In this document: one piece after another, positions 50,962 to 59,889 of the stretch | Layout: every line of letters begins with the position of its first letter | How positions within the stretch are numbered: position 1 is the first letter of the stretch | DNA from: Pelagicoccus enzymogenes | GTDB taxonomy: Bacteria > Verrucomicrobiota > Verrucomicrobiia > Opitutales > Opitutaceae | Reading direction: 5' to 3' | Length of the DNA: 64,000 nt | NCBI RefSeq assembly: GCF_014803405.1 | Contig: NZ_JACYFG010000040.1 | Coordinates: 334,108-398,107 of the forward strand | Position numbers and translations under genes: made by a program | Notes under the pieces: generated by a model | What the model was told of the DNA's origin: nothing | Seen by the model: the letters and a program-made list of their open reading frames with translations, nothing else | The model's database searches: none

Positions 50962-51726
50962 TCAGAGTGGCTTCGCCTTGACAGCGCTTCTCAGAGTCGC
51001 CCCCACGAAGTCGCGATTCAGCTTGGAGATGAATTCCTCCGAAATAAGCTTCGGGCAAGCCGCGGAACATTCGTACTGATTGGTGCAGTTTCCGAAACCT
51101 GCCTCGTCCATCGCTGCAACCATCTTAAGGACACGGGTGTCCTTCTCAGGCTGACCTTGCGGAAGGAGATTGAGCTGTCCTGCTTTTGCGGATACAAAGA
51201 GCATAGCGGAGGCATTCTTACATGCGGCAACGCACGCGCCACAGCCAATACAGGCCGCCGCGTCCATGGCGAGATCCGCGATTTCCTTGCCGATTGGAAT
51301 GGAATTCGCATCAGGAGCCGCGCCGGTACGAACGGTGATGAATCCTCCCGCTTGCTGGATCTTGTCGAAGGCCGCTCTGTCGGTGACCAAGTCCTTGACG
51401 ATGGGAAACGCCTTCGCTCGGAAAGGCTCGACCGTTATGGTATCCCCATCCTTGAAGGTACGCATGTAGGTTTGGCAGGTCGCCACCCCACTTTCGGGGC
51501 CATGCGGCTTGCCGTCGATCATGCACGAACAGGTACCGCAAATGCCTTCGCGGCAGTCGTGGGCGAATGCGATCGGCTCGTCGCCCGCATCGGTGAGGTC
51601 CTCGTTCACCACGTCCATCATCTCCAAGAAGGACATGTTGGGGTTGAGGTTCTTGGCTTCGTAAGTTTCGAAGCGACCTTCAGTCTCGCTATTTTTCTGA
51701 CGCCAGACGCGTAGTTTAACGTTCAT
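50962..51726 (-). CDS. sdhB: succinate dehydrogenase iron-sulfur subunit
   Basis: SdhB carries electrons from the flavoprotein to the membrane quinone site. The 254-residue protein has the [2Fe-2S] ligands C58, C63, C66 and C84 (CREGICGTC), then C159-x2-C162-x2-C165-x3-C169 and C214, C220 and C224 for the [4Fe-4S] and [3Fe-4S] centres. I choose ATG 51726, which has AAAAGGAA upstream and the family's start ([10 protein letters not shown]); the longer frame overlaps sdhA. It is the last gene of sdhCAB and is followed by a clear terminator. Confidence 0.93.
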   Translation of the reverse strand: MNVKLRVWRQKNSETEGRFETYEAKNLNPNMSFLEMMDVVNEDLTDAGDEPIAFAHDCREGICGTCSCMIDGKPHGPESGVATCQTYMRTFKDGDTITVEPFRAKAFPIVKDLVTDRAAFDKIQQAGGFITVRTGAAPDANSIPIGKEIADLAMDAAACIGCGACVAACKNASAMLFVSAKAGQLNLLPQGQPEKDTRVLKMVAAMDEAGFGNCTNQYECSAACPKLISEEFISKLNRDFVGATLRSAVKAKPL

Positions 51727-51757
51727 GGTAGTAATTCCTTTTTTGTTAGCTGGCTTC

Positions 51758-53674
51758 TTACTTATAGCTGCGAGTAGCGAACTTGACCGACTCGTACACG
51801 AGCTGCTCGGTGTGGCGGACCGGCTCCTGGTCCTCTCCCTTGTATTCCCAAGCAGCCACGTGAGCGAAATTTTCGTCGTCACGCTTGGCCTCGCCGTCCT
51901 CGTACTGGTGCTCCTCTCGGAAATGACCACCGCACGACTCTTCGCGAGTGAGAGCGTCGCGACACATCAGCTCGCCGAGCTCGAGGAAGTCGCCTACCCG
52001 GCCTGCGCTTTCTAGCGACTGGTTGAGCTCCTTGCCTTCGCCCGGAACGCGCACGTCTGCCCAGAATTCCTTGCGGAGTTCGGGAATGAGCTTGATCGCT
52101 TCTTCGAGCTTTTCCTTGGTGCGGGCCATGCCGCAGTGATCCCACATGATGTTGCCGAGGCGCTTGTGGAAGCTCTTAACCGATTGCTTGCCGTTGTTGG
52201 CCAGCAACTTCTCAGTACGTTCCTTCACCGCTTCCTCAGCCTTGACGAACTCCTGATCATCCGTCGATGGAGCCGAGGAGGCTGTCAAGTTTGCGAGGTA
52301 GTGAGGAATCGTATACGGGAGAACGAAGTACCCGTCCGCAAGTCCCTGCATGAGAGCGGAAGCTCCAAGACGATTTGCGCCGTGATCGGAGAAGTTTGCT
52401 TCACCCATCACGAAGAGGCCTTCGAGGTTGCTCATCAAATTGTAGTCAACCCAGAGTCCGCCCATGGTGTAGTGGACCGCAGGGTAGATACGCATCGGCA
52501 CCTCGTACGCACTCTCGTCGGTGATCTCCTTGTAGATGTCGAAAAGGTTTCCGTAGCGCTCTTTGATCGTATCAGCTCCTAGACGCTTGATGGCGTCACT
52601 GAAATCTAGATACACCCCAAGTCCCGTTTCGCCTACGCCGCGACCGTCGTCGCACGCTTCCTTAGCAGCACGCGAGGAGATGTCGCGCGGAGCCAAGTTA
52701 CCAAAACTTGGATACTTGCGCTCGAGATAGTAGTCGCGTTCGTCTTCTGGAATCTGACTCGGCGGACGCTTGTCGCCCTTCTTCTTGGGAGCCCAAATAC
52801 GACCATCGTTGCGAAGCGACTCCGACATGAGCGTGAGCTTGGACTGATAGTCGCCGGACACCGGAATACAGGTCGGGTGAATCTGCGTGTAACAGGGATT
52901 CGCAAAGGCGGCTCCCTTGCGGTGAGCGCGCCATGCAGCCGTGACGTTCGACTGGCGAGCGTAGGTGGAGAGGTTGAATACGTTTCCGTATCCGCCCGTT
53001 CCGAGCACCACCGCATGAGCGGAGTGGCGGGAGATCTCACCGGTGTTCAAATTACGGGTGATGATGCCCTTAGCGTGTCCATCGACAACTACTAGCTCCA
53101 ACATTTCCTCGTTGGCGCACAACTCGACCGTACCGAGTCCAACTTGGCGGCTCAGGGCCGAGTAGGCGCCGAGCAAGAGCTGCTGGCCGGTTTGGCCGCG
53201 AGCGTAGAAGGTACGAGACACCTGAGCTCCACCAAAGGAGCGGTTGGCGAGCAAACCGCCGTACTCGCGAGCGAAAGGCACGCCCTGAGCAGCGCACTGG
53301 TCAATGATGTTGGCGCTGACTTGGGCCAGACGGTACACGTTGGCCTCGCGGGAACGGAAGTCTCCCCCCTTGATCGTGTCATAGAAAAGTCGATACACGC
53401 TGTCGCCATCGTTCTGATAGTTCTTGGCAGCGTTGATGCCACCTTGGGCGGCGATGGAGTGAGCGCGGCGCGGGCTGTCGTGGAAAGTGAAGCACTTCAC
53501 CTTGTAGCCAAGTTCGCCGAGCGTCGCTGCAGCCGAGGAACCTGCCAAACCGGAGCCGACGATGATAATGTCGTACTTCCGCTTGTTGGCAGGGTTGACG
53601 AGCTTGCCCTCCATTATGTGTTTCTCCCACTTTCCTTCGAGCGGGCCGGATGGTATCTTTGAGTCTAATTTCAT
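51758..53674 (-). CDS. sdhA: succinate dehydrogenase flavoprotein subunit
   Basis: SdhA oxidises succinate to fumarate. The 638-residue protein has the FAD Rossmann motif [13 protein letters not shown] (about 38-50), H72 for covalent FAD ([11 protein letters not shown]), and the [17 protein letters not shown] segment near the C-terminal part of the FAD domain. Length and layout match the B-type (Bacillus/epsilon-proteobacterial style) enzymes rather than the short E. coli subunit. The B-type can run as succinate:menaquinone reductase or fumarate reductase. It lies 12 bases after sdhC and 31 before sdhB. Confidence 0.93.
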   Translation of the reverse strand: MKLDSKIPSGPLEGKWEKHIMEGKLVNPANKRKYDIIIVGSGLAGSSAAATLGELGYKVKCFTFHDSPRRAHSIAAQGGINAAKNYQNDGDSVYRLFYDTIKGGDFRSREANVYRLAQVSANIIDQCAAQGVPFAREYGGLLANRSFGGAQVSRTFYARGQTGQQLLLGAYSALSRQVGLGTVELCANEEMLELVVVDGHAKGIITRNLNTGEISRHSAHAVVLGTGGYGNVFNLSTYARQSNVTAAWRAHRKGAAFANPCYTQIHPTCIPVSGDYQSKLTLMSESLRNDGRIWAPKKKGDKRPPSQIPEDERDYYLERKYPSFGNLAPRDISSRAAKEACDDGRGVGETGLGVYLDFSDAIKRLGADTIKERYGNLFDIYKEITDESAYEVPMRIYPAVHYTMGGLWVDYNLMSNLEGLFVMGEANFSDHGANRLGASALMQGLADGYFVLPYTIPHYLANLTASSAPSTDDQEFVKAEEAVKERTEKLLANNGKQSVKSFHKRLGNIMWDHCGMARTKEKLEEAIKLIPELRKEFWADVRVPGEGKELNQSLESAGRVGDFLELGELMCRDALTREESCGGHFREEHQYEDGEAKRDDENFAHVAAWEYKGEDQEPVRHTEQLVYESVKFATRSYK

Positions 53675-53686
53675 CGGAGGGAAAAT

Positions 53687-54466
53687 CTAGTTGTTGGAGG
53701 CGAGACGGGTTTCGCAGACATCGCAGTCCGTTCGACAAGCCTGGCCCATCGCAAGCTGCTGCAGTTCGGGGTTCTGGATCTTCACCATGCCAGTGTAACA
53801 GGCTCCCACGATGGCCGCGTTTCCGAGGAAGTAGAGGATGCAAACGACAATCGAAATCTTGTTCAGACATCCCGACCAAGTCCGCGTGCGCAAACCGACT
53901 GACTGGAACATGCTGGAGAGACCGTGGCTAAGGTGCAGGCTAAGCAAAGCGATAGCGATCAAGTAGAAGATCGCCACTAGCGGCTGTTGAAAGCCGTAGA
54001 CCATCATCGAATGCACGTCGGGCACCTGCTCTCCATGCAAAGTCGTCATCGGGTAGAAATCCTCGCCGTGCGTGTTCTTCACCGTGAAGTGCAGGATATG
54101 GTAGATGATAAAAGCGAGAACGATCAAGCCGCTCCACTTCATCGTCCGGGAAGCGAAAGAGGCCCGCAGCGTCTTTTGCGAGGCGTATCCCTTGGCTCCG
54201 CGAGCCGCCTTGTTCTCCAACACGAGAGAAATGGCGGACCAGATGTGAAGGACAACCATCAGCAGCAAAAACGCTCGGATCGCCCATAGGGCTGGACCCA
54301 GAGACTGCAAAAAATGCGCGTAGGCATTGATCTTCTCCGGCGGAGAAAAGATCTGCAAATTGCCGACCAGGTGGCCAATTACGAACCCGACAAGGACCAA
54401 GCCAGTGATCGCCATGATCACTTTCTTGCCCAGCGAGGTTTTGAAGAGGGCGTTGAGGATATTCAT
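53687..54466 (-). CDS. sdhC: succinate dehydrogenase cytochrome b subunit (B type)
   Basis: This 259-residue membrane anchor binds two haems in B-type complex II and reaches the quinone. It has five predicted helices; the first begins MAITGLVLVGFVIGHLVGNL, with haem-ligand His candidates at GHLVGNL, HIWSAISL, HILHFTVKN and HLSHGL. There is no SdhD, as expected. After helix 5 there is an odd tail with C-x3-C-x2-C (ACRTDCDVCE). ATG 54466 (MNILNALF) is used; an earlier start would add 14 residues. No strong ribosome binding site is visible. Confidence 0.9.
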   Translation of the reverse strand: MNILNALFKTSLGKKVIMAITGLVLVGFVIGHLVGNLQIFSPPEKINAYAHFLQSLGPALWAIRAFLLLMVVLHIWSAISLVLENKAARGAKGYASQKTLRASFASRTMKWSGLIVLAFIIYHILHFTVKNTHGEDFYPMTTLHGEQVPDVHSMMVYGFQQPLVAIFYLIAIALLSLHLSHGLSSMFQSVGLRTRTWSGCLNKISIVVCILYFLGNAAIVGACYTGMVKIQNPELQQLAMGQACRTDCDVCETRLASNN

Positions 54467-54791
54467 CGGTAAACTAGTCAAAACTTCGGTGACGAACAAT
54501 CCGAGCACGGACCGCCCTTAGCGAAGGCCGCAACGAGTAATGTCTTATCATTATTGGGTCAATTAGGAATGCCTCCTAAGCTCTTCGTACCTACAAAGAT
54601 AAGCTAATGCCATTCTAAGTATTAGCGGAACTGCTAGACACTGCTGTTATAAGCTGACCTCACTCTCCTTCTGGGCTAGTTCGCCAAGTTTGGCTTGGCC
54701 CTTGCGAGAACGGACAATTGCACTAACCTGTGGATAGCCGTCGGCATTCAGCTCACAAGCCCACACCCCCTCAAGCCAGCCCCTCACAGAA
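54467..54791. other. 325-base divergent promoter region of sdhCAB and the PAS kinase operon
   Basis: It contains TTAGGA-N5-TCCTAA (54563-54579), a 6-base inverted repeat that could be an operator for either side. The AT-rich stretch 54540-54640 is unlike its surroundings and is the likely promoter zone, but I cannot name -35/-10 boxes with confidence. Confidence 0.4.
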
Positions 54792-56495
54792 ATGCCAATC
54801 CCCGGAGCCGACCGAAACGAGCGCATCTTGCTTCGCAGCCTTATCGACCACCTCCCCGACGTCGTCTACGTCAAGGACCTGCAACATCGATTCGTGGCCG
54901 CCAACAAAGCCGCCGCCCAACTGCTTGGAGAGGAATCTCCGGAAAACCTTATCGGCAAAACCGACTCCGACTATTTTCCCAAAGAAATGGCGGAGGTCTA
55001 CCATGGCGACGAACGGCGACTCTTCGAAACGGGCTGCCCCCTCTCCTCCAAAGAGGAAACCGGAGTCGACTCCCGAGGCGAGCCTTTCACCTACATGGTC
55101 ACCAAGACCCCTATTTACGATCCGTCAGGAGCCATCGTCGGACTCGCTGGAATCGGTCGCGACCTTTCCGAAATCCAACAGCAGAAGAGACTCGTCGAGC
55201 TCGAGCGCGAGCAGCTCCAAACCGTAATCGACAACATCCCCGACCCCATCTACTTCAAGGACACCAACAGTCGCTACCTCAACGGAAACAAGGCCTTTTA
55301 CCGCCGCCGCAACGCCAATTGCATCGAAGAAGTCGTCGGAAAGTCCGACTTCGACTTCTACGAGCCGGACGCAGCCCAAACCCGCTTCAACGACGAAGCC
55401 GCCATGTTCCGCGACAAGCGCAGCATTACTAAGGAAGAGCACGATAGAGACTTCGAAGGAAACCCCTTGGTCATCCGCAGCACCAAGACGCCTATCCTCG
55501 ACCCCCAGACCAACGAGCCAGTCGGCATGGTCGGCATCAGCCGCGACATAACCGAACTTCGAAAAGCTCACGACGAATTGAAGCGGAAGAACGAGCGGCT
55601 GGTGCGACAAAAGCGAGAACTTGCGGAAGCCCTTAGCCTGCTACAGCAAACCCAGACCCAACTGGTCCACTCCGAGAAGATGGCCTCGCTCGGCGTCCTC
55701 ACCGCTGGAATTGCCCACGAGATCAACAACCCCATCAACTTCGTCTACGCAGGAGTCAACAGCATGAGCAAGGACTTCGAGGACGTGAAAGCGGTCGTCG
55801 CCCAACTCCAGCAACTCTCCCAGGCCAAAGACCCAGCGGCCGCCATCGCCGCCCTGCAGCGCAAGCGCGAGGAAGTTTGCTTCGACGAAGCCTTCGAAGC
55901 CCTCGAAGAAACCCTATCCCACATAAAACTCGGAGCCACCCGCATCACCGAAATCGTAGCCGGACTCAGCAAATTCTCCCGCCTCGGCAAGGAAGACTGG
56001 CTCCCTACCAACCTGCACGAAGACATCGAAAGCGTGCTCGTGCTGCTGAAGAACAAATACAAAACGCACGTCACCATCCACCGAGATTTCACCCCCGAAC
56101 TTCCCGCCATCGTCTGCATTCCCGGCAAGCTCAACCAAGCCTTCATGAACCTCATAGCCAACGCCGTCGACGCCATCGAGGCCAGGGGCGACAAAGGCAC
56201 CATACGCATCGTCACCCGCGCGCAGCAGGAAACCGTCTCCATACGCATCGCGGACGACGGCATCGGCATGAGCGAAACCATTAGCGAGAAAGTCTTCGAC
56301 CCCTTTTTCACTACGAAAGGAATCGGAAAAGGAACCGGGCTCGGGCTCTCCATTACTTACTCTATTGTCCAAGACCACCGCGGCAGCTTGGAAGTCGAAT
56401 CCGCGCCCGGAAAAGGCAGCGCCTTCACCATCACCCTTCCCATCGAACAAGAGCAACATCGCCCCCGCATGGGAGCCTCCCAAACGAAAGCATGA
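54792..56495 (+). CDS. soluble histidine kinase with two PAS domains
   Basis: This 567-residue protein lacks membrane helices. It has PAS 1 (about 10-130: LPDVVYVKDLQHRF) and PAS 2 (about 140-260: IPDPIYFKDTNSRY), which are similar to each other (DxDFYxPD pattern), then a coiled coil (about 262-300) and a kinase core with H309 (GIAHEINNPINFV), N-box LMNLIANAVDAIEA, G1 DDGIGMS and G2 GTGLGLSIT. The His box is of the NtrB-like HEINNP type. The first receiver gene overlaps its end by 4 bases. The signal is probably small and cytosolic, perhaps redox, given the neighbouring sdh operon; that is a guess. Confidence 0.88.
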   Translation: MPIPGADRNERILLRSLIDHLPDVVYVKDLQHRFVAANKAAAQLLGEESPENLIGKTDSDYFPKEMAEVYHGDERRLFETGCPLSSKEETGVDSRGEPFTYMVTKTPIYDPSGAIVGLAGIGRDLSEIQQQKRLVELEREQLQTVIDNIPDPIYFKDTNSRYLNGNKAFYRRRNANCIEEVVGKSDFDFYEPDAAQTRFNDEAAMFRDKRSITKEEHDRDFEGNPLVIRSTKTPILDPQTNEPVGMVGISRDITELRKAHDELKRKNERLVRQKRELAEALSLLQQTQTQLVHSEKMASLGVLTAGIAHEINNPINFVYAGVNSMSKDFEDVKAVVAQLQQLSQAKDPAAAIAALQRKREEVCFDEAFEALEETLSHIKLGATRITEIVAGLSKFSRLGKEDWLPTNLHEDIESVLVLLKNKYKTHVTIHRDFTPELPAIVCIPGKLNQAFMNLIANAVDAIEARGDKGTIRIVTRAQQETVSIRIADDGIGMSETISEKVFDPFFTTKGIGKGTGLGLSITYSIVQDHRGSLEVESAPGKGSAFTITLPIEQEQHRPRMGASQTKA

Positions 56496-56887
56496 ACGCA
56501 ACCGCCAACCAACGCTACACCATCCTCTACGTAGACGACGAGCAAGCCAACCTCAGCGTCTTCAAGAGCACCTTCCGACGCGAATTCAACATCCTGCTCG
56601 CCAACAACTCCGACGAGGCCGTCGCGCTGCTCAAAGACAACAAGGTCGACCTGCTCATCACCGACCAGATGATGCCCGACATGTCCGGAGTCGAGCTCCT
56701 GAAAGCCATCATAAAGCTCTATCCGGAGGTTCCTCCCAGCCGTGTCATGTTATCCGGATACACCCAACCCAAGGACATCGACCTCGCCTTCGACGAATAC
56801 AAACTCTACAAATTTATCTCGAAGCCTTGGGAGGAAGCCGATCTAAAGGCCCTCATCATAGAAGCCATCCAGGCCGGGCATGGATAA
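56492..56887 (+). CDS. single-domain response regulator
   Basis: This 131-residue receiver has no output domain: pocket YVDDE (about 13-17), D58 in ITDQMMPD, K111 in FISKPW. It overlaps the kinase gene before it by 4 bases and the receiver-kinase after it by 8. Its receiver is a close paralogue of the one in the next gene (ILYVDDEQxNL, xFRRxxNILLA, DQxMPxMSGVE), which points to tandem duplication. It probably hands phosphate to the next protein or diverts it. Confidence 0.88.
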   Translation: MNATANQRYTILYVDDEQANLSVFKSTFRREFNILLANNSDEAVALLKDNKVDLLITDQMMPDMSGVELLKAIIKLYPEVPPSRVMLSGYTQPKDIDLAFDEYKLYKFISKPWEEADLKALIIEAIQAGHG

Positions 56888-58040
56888 ACGATTCACCATT
56901 CTCTACGTCGACGACGAACAAGGAAACCTCAACGCCTTCCGCATCACCTTCCGCCGCGACTACAACATACTCCTCGCTGAAAACGCGGAGGAGGGCTTGC
57001 GGCTGTTCGAAGCGGAAGACGTCGATCTCGTGCTCTCCGACCAGCGCATGCCCGGCATGAGCGGGGTCGAATTCCTCGAACGGGTCTGCGAGATCAACCC
57101 CGGCCCCTGCCGCATACTCGTCACCGCCTACTCCGATATCGACGCCATCCAAAACGCCGTCAATCGAGCCAATATCTTCAAGTACGTCCGCAAACCCTGG
57201 GATACCGAAAAGCTCGCGAAGACCATCGAGCAAGCCCTCGACGTCTACGGCCTGCGCAAGATGAACCAGGCCCTGCACGACGAACTCTCCGAGAAAAACA
57301 AAGCCCTGGAGCAAGCCAACGTCTCCCTGCGCGAGAGCGACCAGCTCAAGTACGACTTCCTCAAGATCATCAGCCACGAGATGCGCACCCCGCTCAATGG
57401 GCTGAGAGGCGCCACCCAGCTCCTCAAAATCAACTCCGAAAGAGACCCCAGCTCCCAAAACAAGGAGCTCGTCAACGTGCTCGAGTCCTCCACCAACCGC
57501 CTCGAGCAATTCCTTCTCCTCGCGGAACGGATCACCAGCCTCAAGGCCAAACGCTACACCCTCGAGCTCCAGGAAACGCAAATCGTCGACCTCGTCAAAC
57601 AGGCCGTCGCGCAGATCGAGCCCGAGCTCGAGCGAAACCAGCAACGCATCGTCTACGACCTCTGCGCCGAAACCCATACCCTCGCCGACTCCCAACTGCT
57701 CGGCATCTGCGTGCGAGAAATCCTGCACAACGCCGCCCGCCACTCGCCACAAGGCTCGGAGATCACGATCCGCACCTCTTTCCGCGACGACCAACTCTCC
57801 ATCGAAGTCTCGGACCAAGGAGGCGGCTTCCCCGAACCCGTCCTGCGCAACCTCTTCAAGATCTTCATACGCGAGGACCTCGGCCAAGACCAAGCCCTCG
57901 GCCTAAACCTCGCCCTCACCAAGCTCGTAATGGACCTGCACGGCGGAGCGGCAGAAGCCTTCAACAACCCCAGCGGCGGAGCCACCGTCAAACTCACCCT
58001 CAAGCACGCCCCCGTTCCGACCGAGACCAGCAAAGCATAG
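56880..58040 (+). CDS. response regulator / histidine kinase fusion
   Basis: This 386-residue protein has a receiver (D54 in VLSDQRMPG, K105 in YVRKPW), a coiled coil (about 118-155), and a kinase core with H166 (IISHEMRTPLNGL), N-box EILHNAARHSPQG, G1 DQGGGFPEP and a short, less clear G2 (DQALGLNLALT). There is no DNA-binding domain. It is similar in build to the proteins at 15604-16863 and 20970-22043. It closes the three-gene operon. Phosphorylation of its receiver probably controls its kinase. Confidence 0.85.
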   Translation: MDKRFTILYVDDEQGNLNAFRITFRRDYNILLAENAEEGLRLFEAEDVDLVLSDQRMPGMSGVEFLERVCEINPGPCRILVTAYSDIDAIQNAVNRANIFKYVRKPWDTEKLAKTIEQALDVYGLRKMNQALHDELSEKNKALEQANVSLRESDQLKYDFLKIISHEMRTPLNGLRGATQLLKINSERDPSSQNKELVNVLESSTNRLEQFLLLAERITSLKAKRYTLELQETQIVDLVKQAVAQIEPELERNQQRIVYDLCAETHTLADSQLLGICVREILHNAARHSPQGSEITIRTSFRDDQLSIEVSDQGGGFPEPVLRNLFKIFIREDLGQDQALGLNLALTKLVMDLHGGAAEAFNNPSGGATVKLTLKHAPVPTETSKA

Positions 58041-58142
58041 GTGGGACGTCCGCTCCGCGGCCGTCTAAAGCCCAGCCCCCTTAAGGTGGCGCGGCTTCTC
58101 CGAAGACGCCCAAAGCGCCTACCTCCCCAAAACAAACGATTG

Positions 58143-58166
58143 CGGAAGCGTGCTCGTCACGCGATC
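58143..58166 (+). repeat. REP-like repeat copy after the kinase operon
   Basis: GGAAGCGTGCTCGTCACGCG followed by ATC matches the cmoB copy at 30475 in all but two positions. It lies between the receiver-kinase and the Nudix gene, which converge. Confidence 0.6.
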
Positions 58167-58192
58167 ATTCGCATCCGCCAAACGAAAACGCC

Positions 58193-58795
58193 TCACCGCC
58201 GCCGCGCCTTGATCTTGAGCCACTCCGGATAGAACTGGAACAAGGCCGCAACCACCAGCGAGTGCTTGATCTCGCCCCGATGGGCCATGGCATAGACCTC
58301 GTCCACCGGAAAAAGCCGCGTCTCGATCTCCTCGTGCTCGTCCCAAGCCACCTCGCCCTGCAAGGTCGCCGCCTCCGCCCAAACGAAATGGCAGTAGTTG
58401 TTCAAGATCGCCGGATTCGCCGCCACCTTGCCGATGACCCGACTCCTCTGCGGCACGTAGCCCGTCTCCTCCTGCAACTCGCGCTCAGCCGCCACCACCG
58501 GATCTTCCCCATCATCCATGATCCCGCCCGGAATCTCCCAGGAAGGCTCCTCGATGCCGAAGCGGTACTGGCGCACCAAAACCATCTGGCAGTCTGGCGT
58601 CACCGGAATCACGTTCACCCAGTCACGCGTTTTGAGAACGTAGAATTCGCCCTCCGAGCCTCGCGCCGGATGACGCAAGCGACGCGAAACCAAGTCGAAG
58701 ATCGGACAGTTCACCAAGTCCTTTTCGCCTAGGACCTCCCAAGCGTGCACCCGCGATTCGCCTTCCGACGAACCCTTCCCATCTGATGTAGCCAT
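58193..58795 (-). CDS. Nudix hydrolase (ADP-ribose pyrophosphatase-like)
   Basis: This 200-residue cytoplasmic hydrolase of nucleoside diphosphates linked to other groups has the full Nudix box: GGIMDDGEDPVVAAERELQEETGY (split here, G-x5-E-x7-REL-x-EE-x-G), at about residues 97-120. The upstream GIEEPSWEIPGG matches the ADP-ribose pyrophosphatase group (NudF/YffH type). The substrate remains uncertain between ADP-ribose, GDP-mannose and others. It is convergent with the receiver-kinase operon. Confidence 0.88.
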   Translation of the reverse strand: MATSDGKGSSEGESRVHAWEVLGEKDLVNCPIFDLVSRRLRHPARGSEGEFYVLKTRDWVNVIPVTPDCQMVLVRQYRFGIEEPSWEIPGGIMDDGEDPVVAAERELQEETGYVPQRSRVIGKVAANPAILNNYCHFVWAEAATLQGEVAWDEHEEIETRLFPVDEVYAMAHRGEIKHSLVVAALFQFYPEWLKIKARRR

Positions 58796-58842
58796 CGCTA
58801 AGCTGAAACCGCTAATGACGAACCCAACGGTCCACGCCGTCC

Positions 58843-59469
58843 CTAGTTCGACGGAGCGGGAATCGCAACCTGCTGGCCGATGCGCAAGCGGCGCGGGTCG
58901 ATGCCCGGATTCGCCGCCTGCAATTGGCTCAAGGAAATCTTATAGGCCGCCGCGATCTTGCCCAGCGTGTCGCCGCTCTTGATCGTGTAGACGCCCGAGG
59001 TCCCCGGAGCCGTGTCCGGAGTCTTCTTCGCCGCAGCATCGGTCGAGCTGCTCGAACTGCTGCTAGAAGCAGTAGGAACCACCGCGACTTGCACGCCCTT
59101 CTCCTCAAGGTCCTTGACCATCTTAAGGGCCGTCAACGCATCCATCGAGTTTTTGCGGATGTCGCTGCGTACTTTGGTCATGTCCGAGCGAATCCCCGAA
59201 ATCGCGTCGTTCACGCTCTTGGAAAAATTGTTCATGCCGGTGGAGAGGCTTTCCACGCGATCCGCGGTTTCCTGCAACGACTCCTCGAGCCCCGTACCCT
59301 GGCTGGCCGCTTCCTCGAGACGAGTGATCTGCTTTTCCAGTTCGGCAGCCCGGGACAATCCCATCCAGCCAACGCCGAGGCCTACGAGAGCCACGATCAC
59401 GGCAGCGATGCCGATGAAAAGCGGCGTTTTAGAGGGCGAATCTAGTTCAGAAGAAGACATGTTTTCCAT
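58843..59469 (-). CDS. membrane-anchored LysM-domain protein
   Basis: This 208-residue protein has a short cytoplasmic start, one membrane helix (about 17-36), a coiled-coil region (about 40-125), a Ser-rich linker and a C-terminal LysM domain (YTIKSGDTLGKIAAAYKISL, about 160-206) for peptidoglycan. It probably bridges the inner membrane and the cell wall. Starts at 59469 (MENMSSS) or 59460 (MSSSELD) are both plausible. The longer open frame to 59577 is unlikely. It stands alone, divergent from the tRNA gene. Confidence 0.8.
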   Translation of the reverse strand: MENMSSSELDSPSKTPLFIGIAAVIVALVGLGVGWMGLSRAAELEKQITRLEEAASQGTGLEESLQETADRVESLSTGMNNFSKSVNDAISGIRSDMTKVRSDIRKNSMDALTALKMVKDLEEKGVQVAVVPTASSSSSSSSTDAAAKKTPDTAPGTSGVYTIKSGDTLGKIAAAYKISLSQLQAANPGIDPRRLRIGQQVAIPAPSN

Positions 59470-59604
59470 TATTTCCGGATCAAAGGGCCCAAAGAAAGGC
59501 AGGTTTCCCCCAAACAAGAAGCGCATTCTCAGAGCGGCGCAACGCCTATTTCGGGACATTCCCCCCAGAAACGACAAACTTGGCGAAAGAAAGAGAACTT
59601 GTTC

Positions 59605-59633
59605 TTGACAGGACCCTCGATTCGCAATCTTTT
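59605..59633 (+). promoter_or_regulatory. probable sigma-70 promoter of tRNA-Pro
   Basis: TTGACA at 59605-59610 is a perfect -35 box, followed by 17 bases and TCTTTT (59628-59633) as a weak -10. The tRNA begins 14 bases later, which fits a normal transcription start. Confidence 0.5.
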
Positions 59634-59647
59634 GGCCGTCCTTTTTA

Positions 59648-59724
59648 CGGGGTGTAGCTTAGCCTGGTAGAGCGCCTGGTTTGGGACCAGGAGGTCGAAG
59701 GTTCGAATCCTTTCACCCCGACCA
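59648..59724 (+). tRNA. tRNA-Pro (anticodon TGG)
   Basis: The cloverleaf is complete: acceptor CGGGGTG pairs with CACCCCG, the anticodon stem CCTGG / CCAGG encloses TTTGGGA (anticodon TGG), the T arm has GGTTCGAATCC, and CCA is encoded. A variable loop of normal size is present. U34 of this tRNA is a known target of the CmoA/CmoB pathway, both genes of which are in this window. Confidence 0.95.
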
Positions 59725-59741
59725 TTTATAAATGGGAAAAG

Positions 59742-59770
59742 AACCGCAGTATCGCAACTGCGGTTTTTTT
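59742..59770 (+). terminator. rho-independent terminator after tRNA-Pro
   Basis: The stem AACCGCAGT (59742-59750) / ACTGCGGTT (59757-59765) with a 6-base loop is followed by a T-run to 59770. It lies 17 bases after the tRNA and fits its 3' end. Confidence 0.9.
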
Positions 59771-59889
59771 GTACTCAAACGCCAAGGAATTAAACCTTCG
59801 AAGAAGAGTTCGACGGAAGGGCAGCGAGACAGCTCACAGAGCGAACAATCCTCTTGCCGCCAGTTTCCCAGGCCACAAAAAGGATGGCC

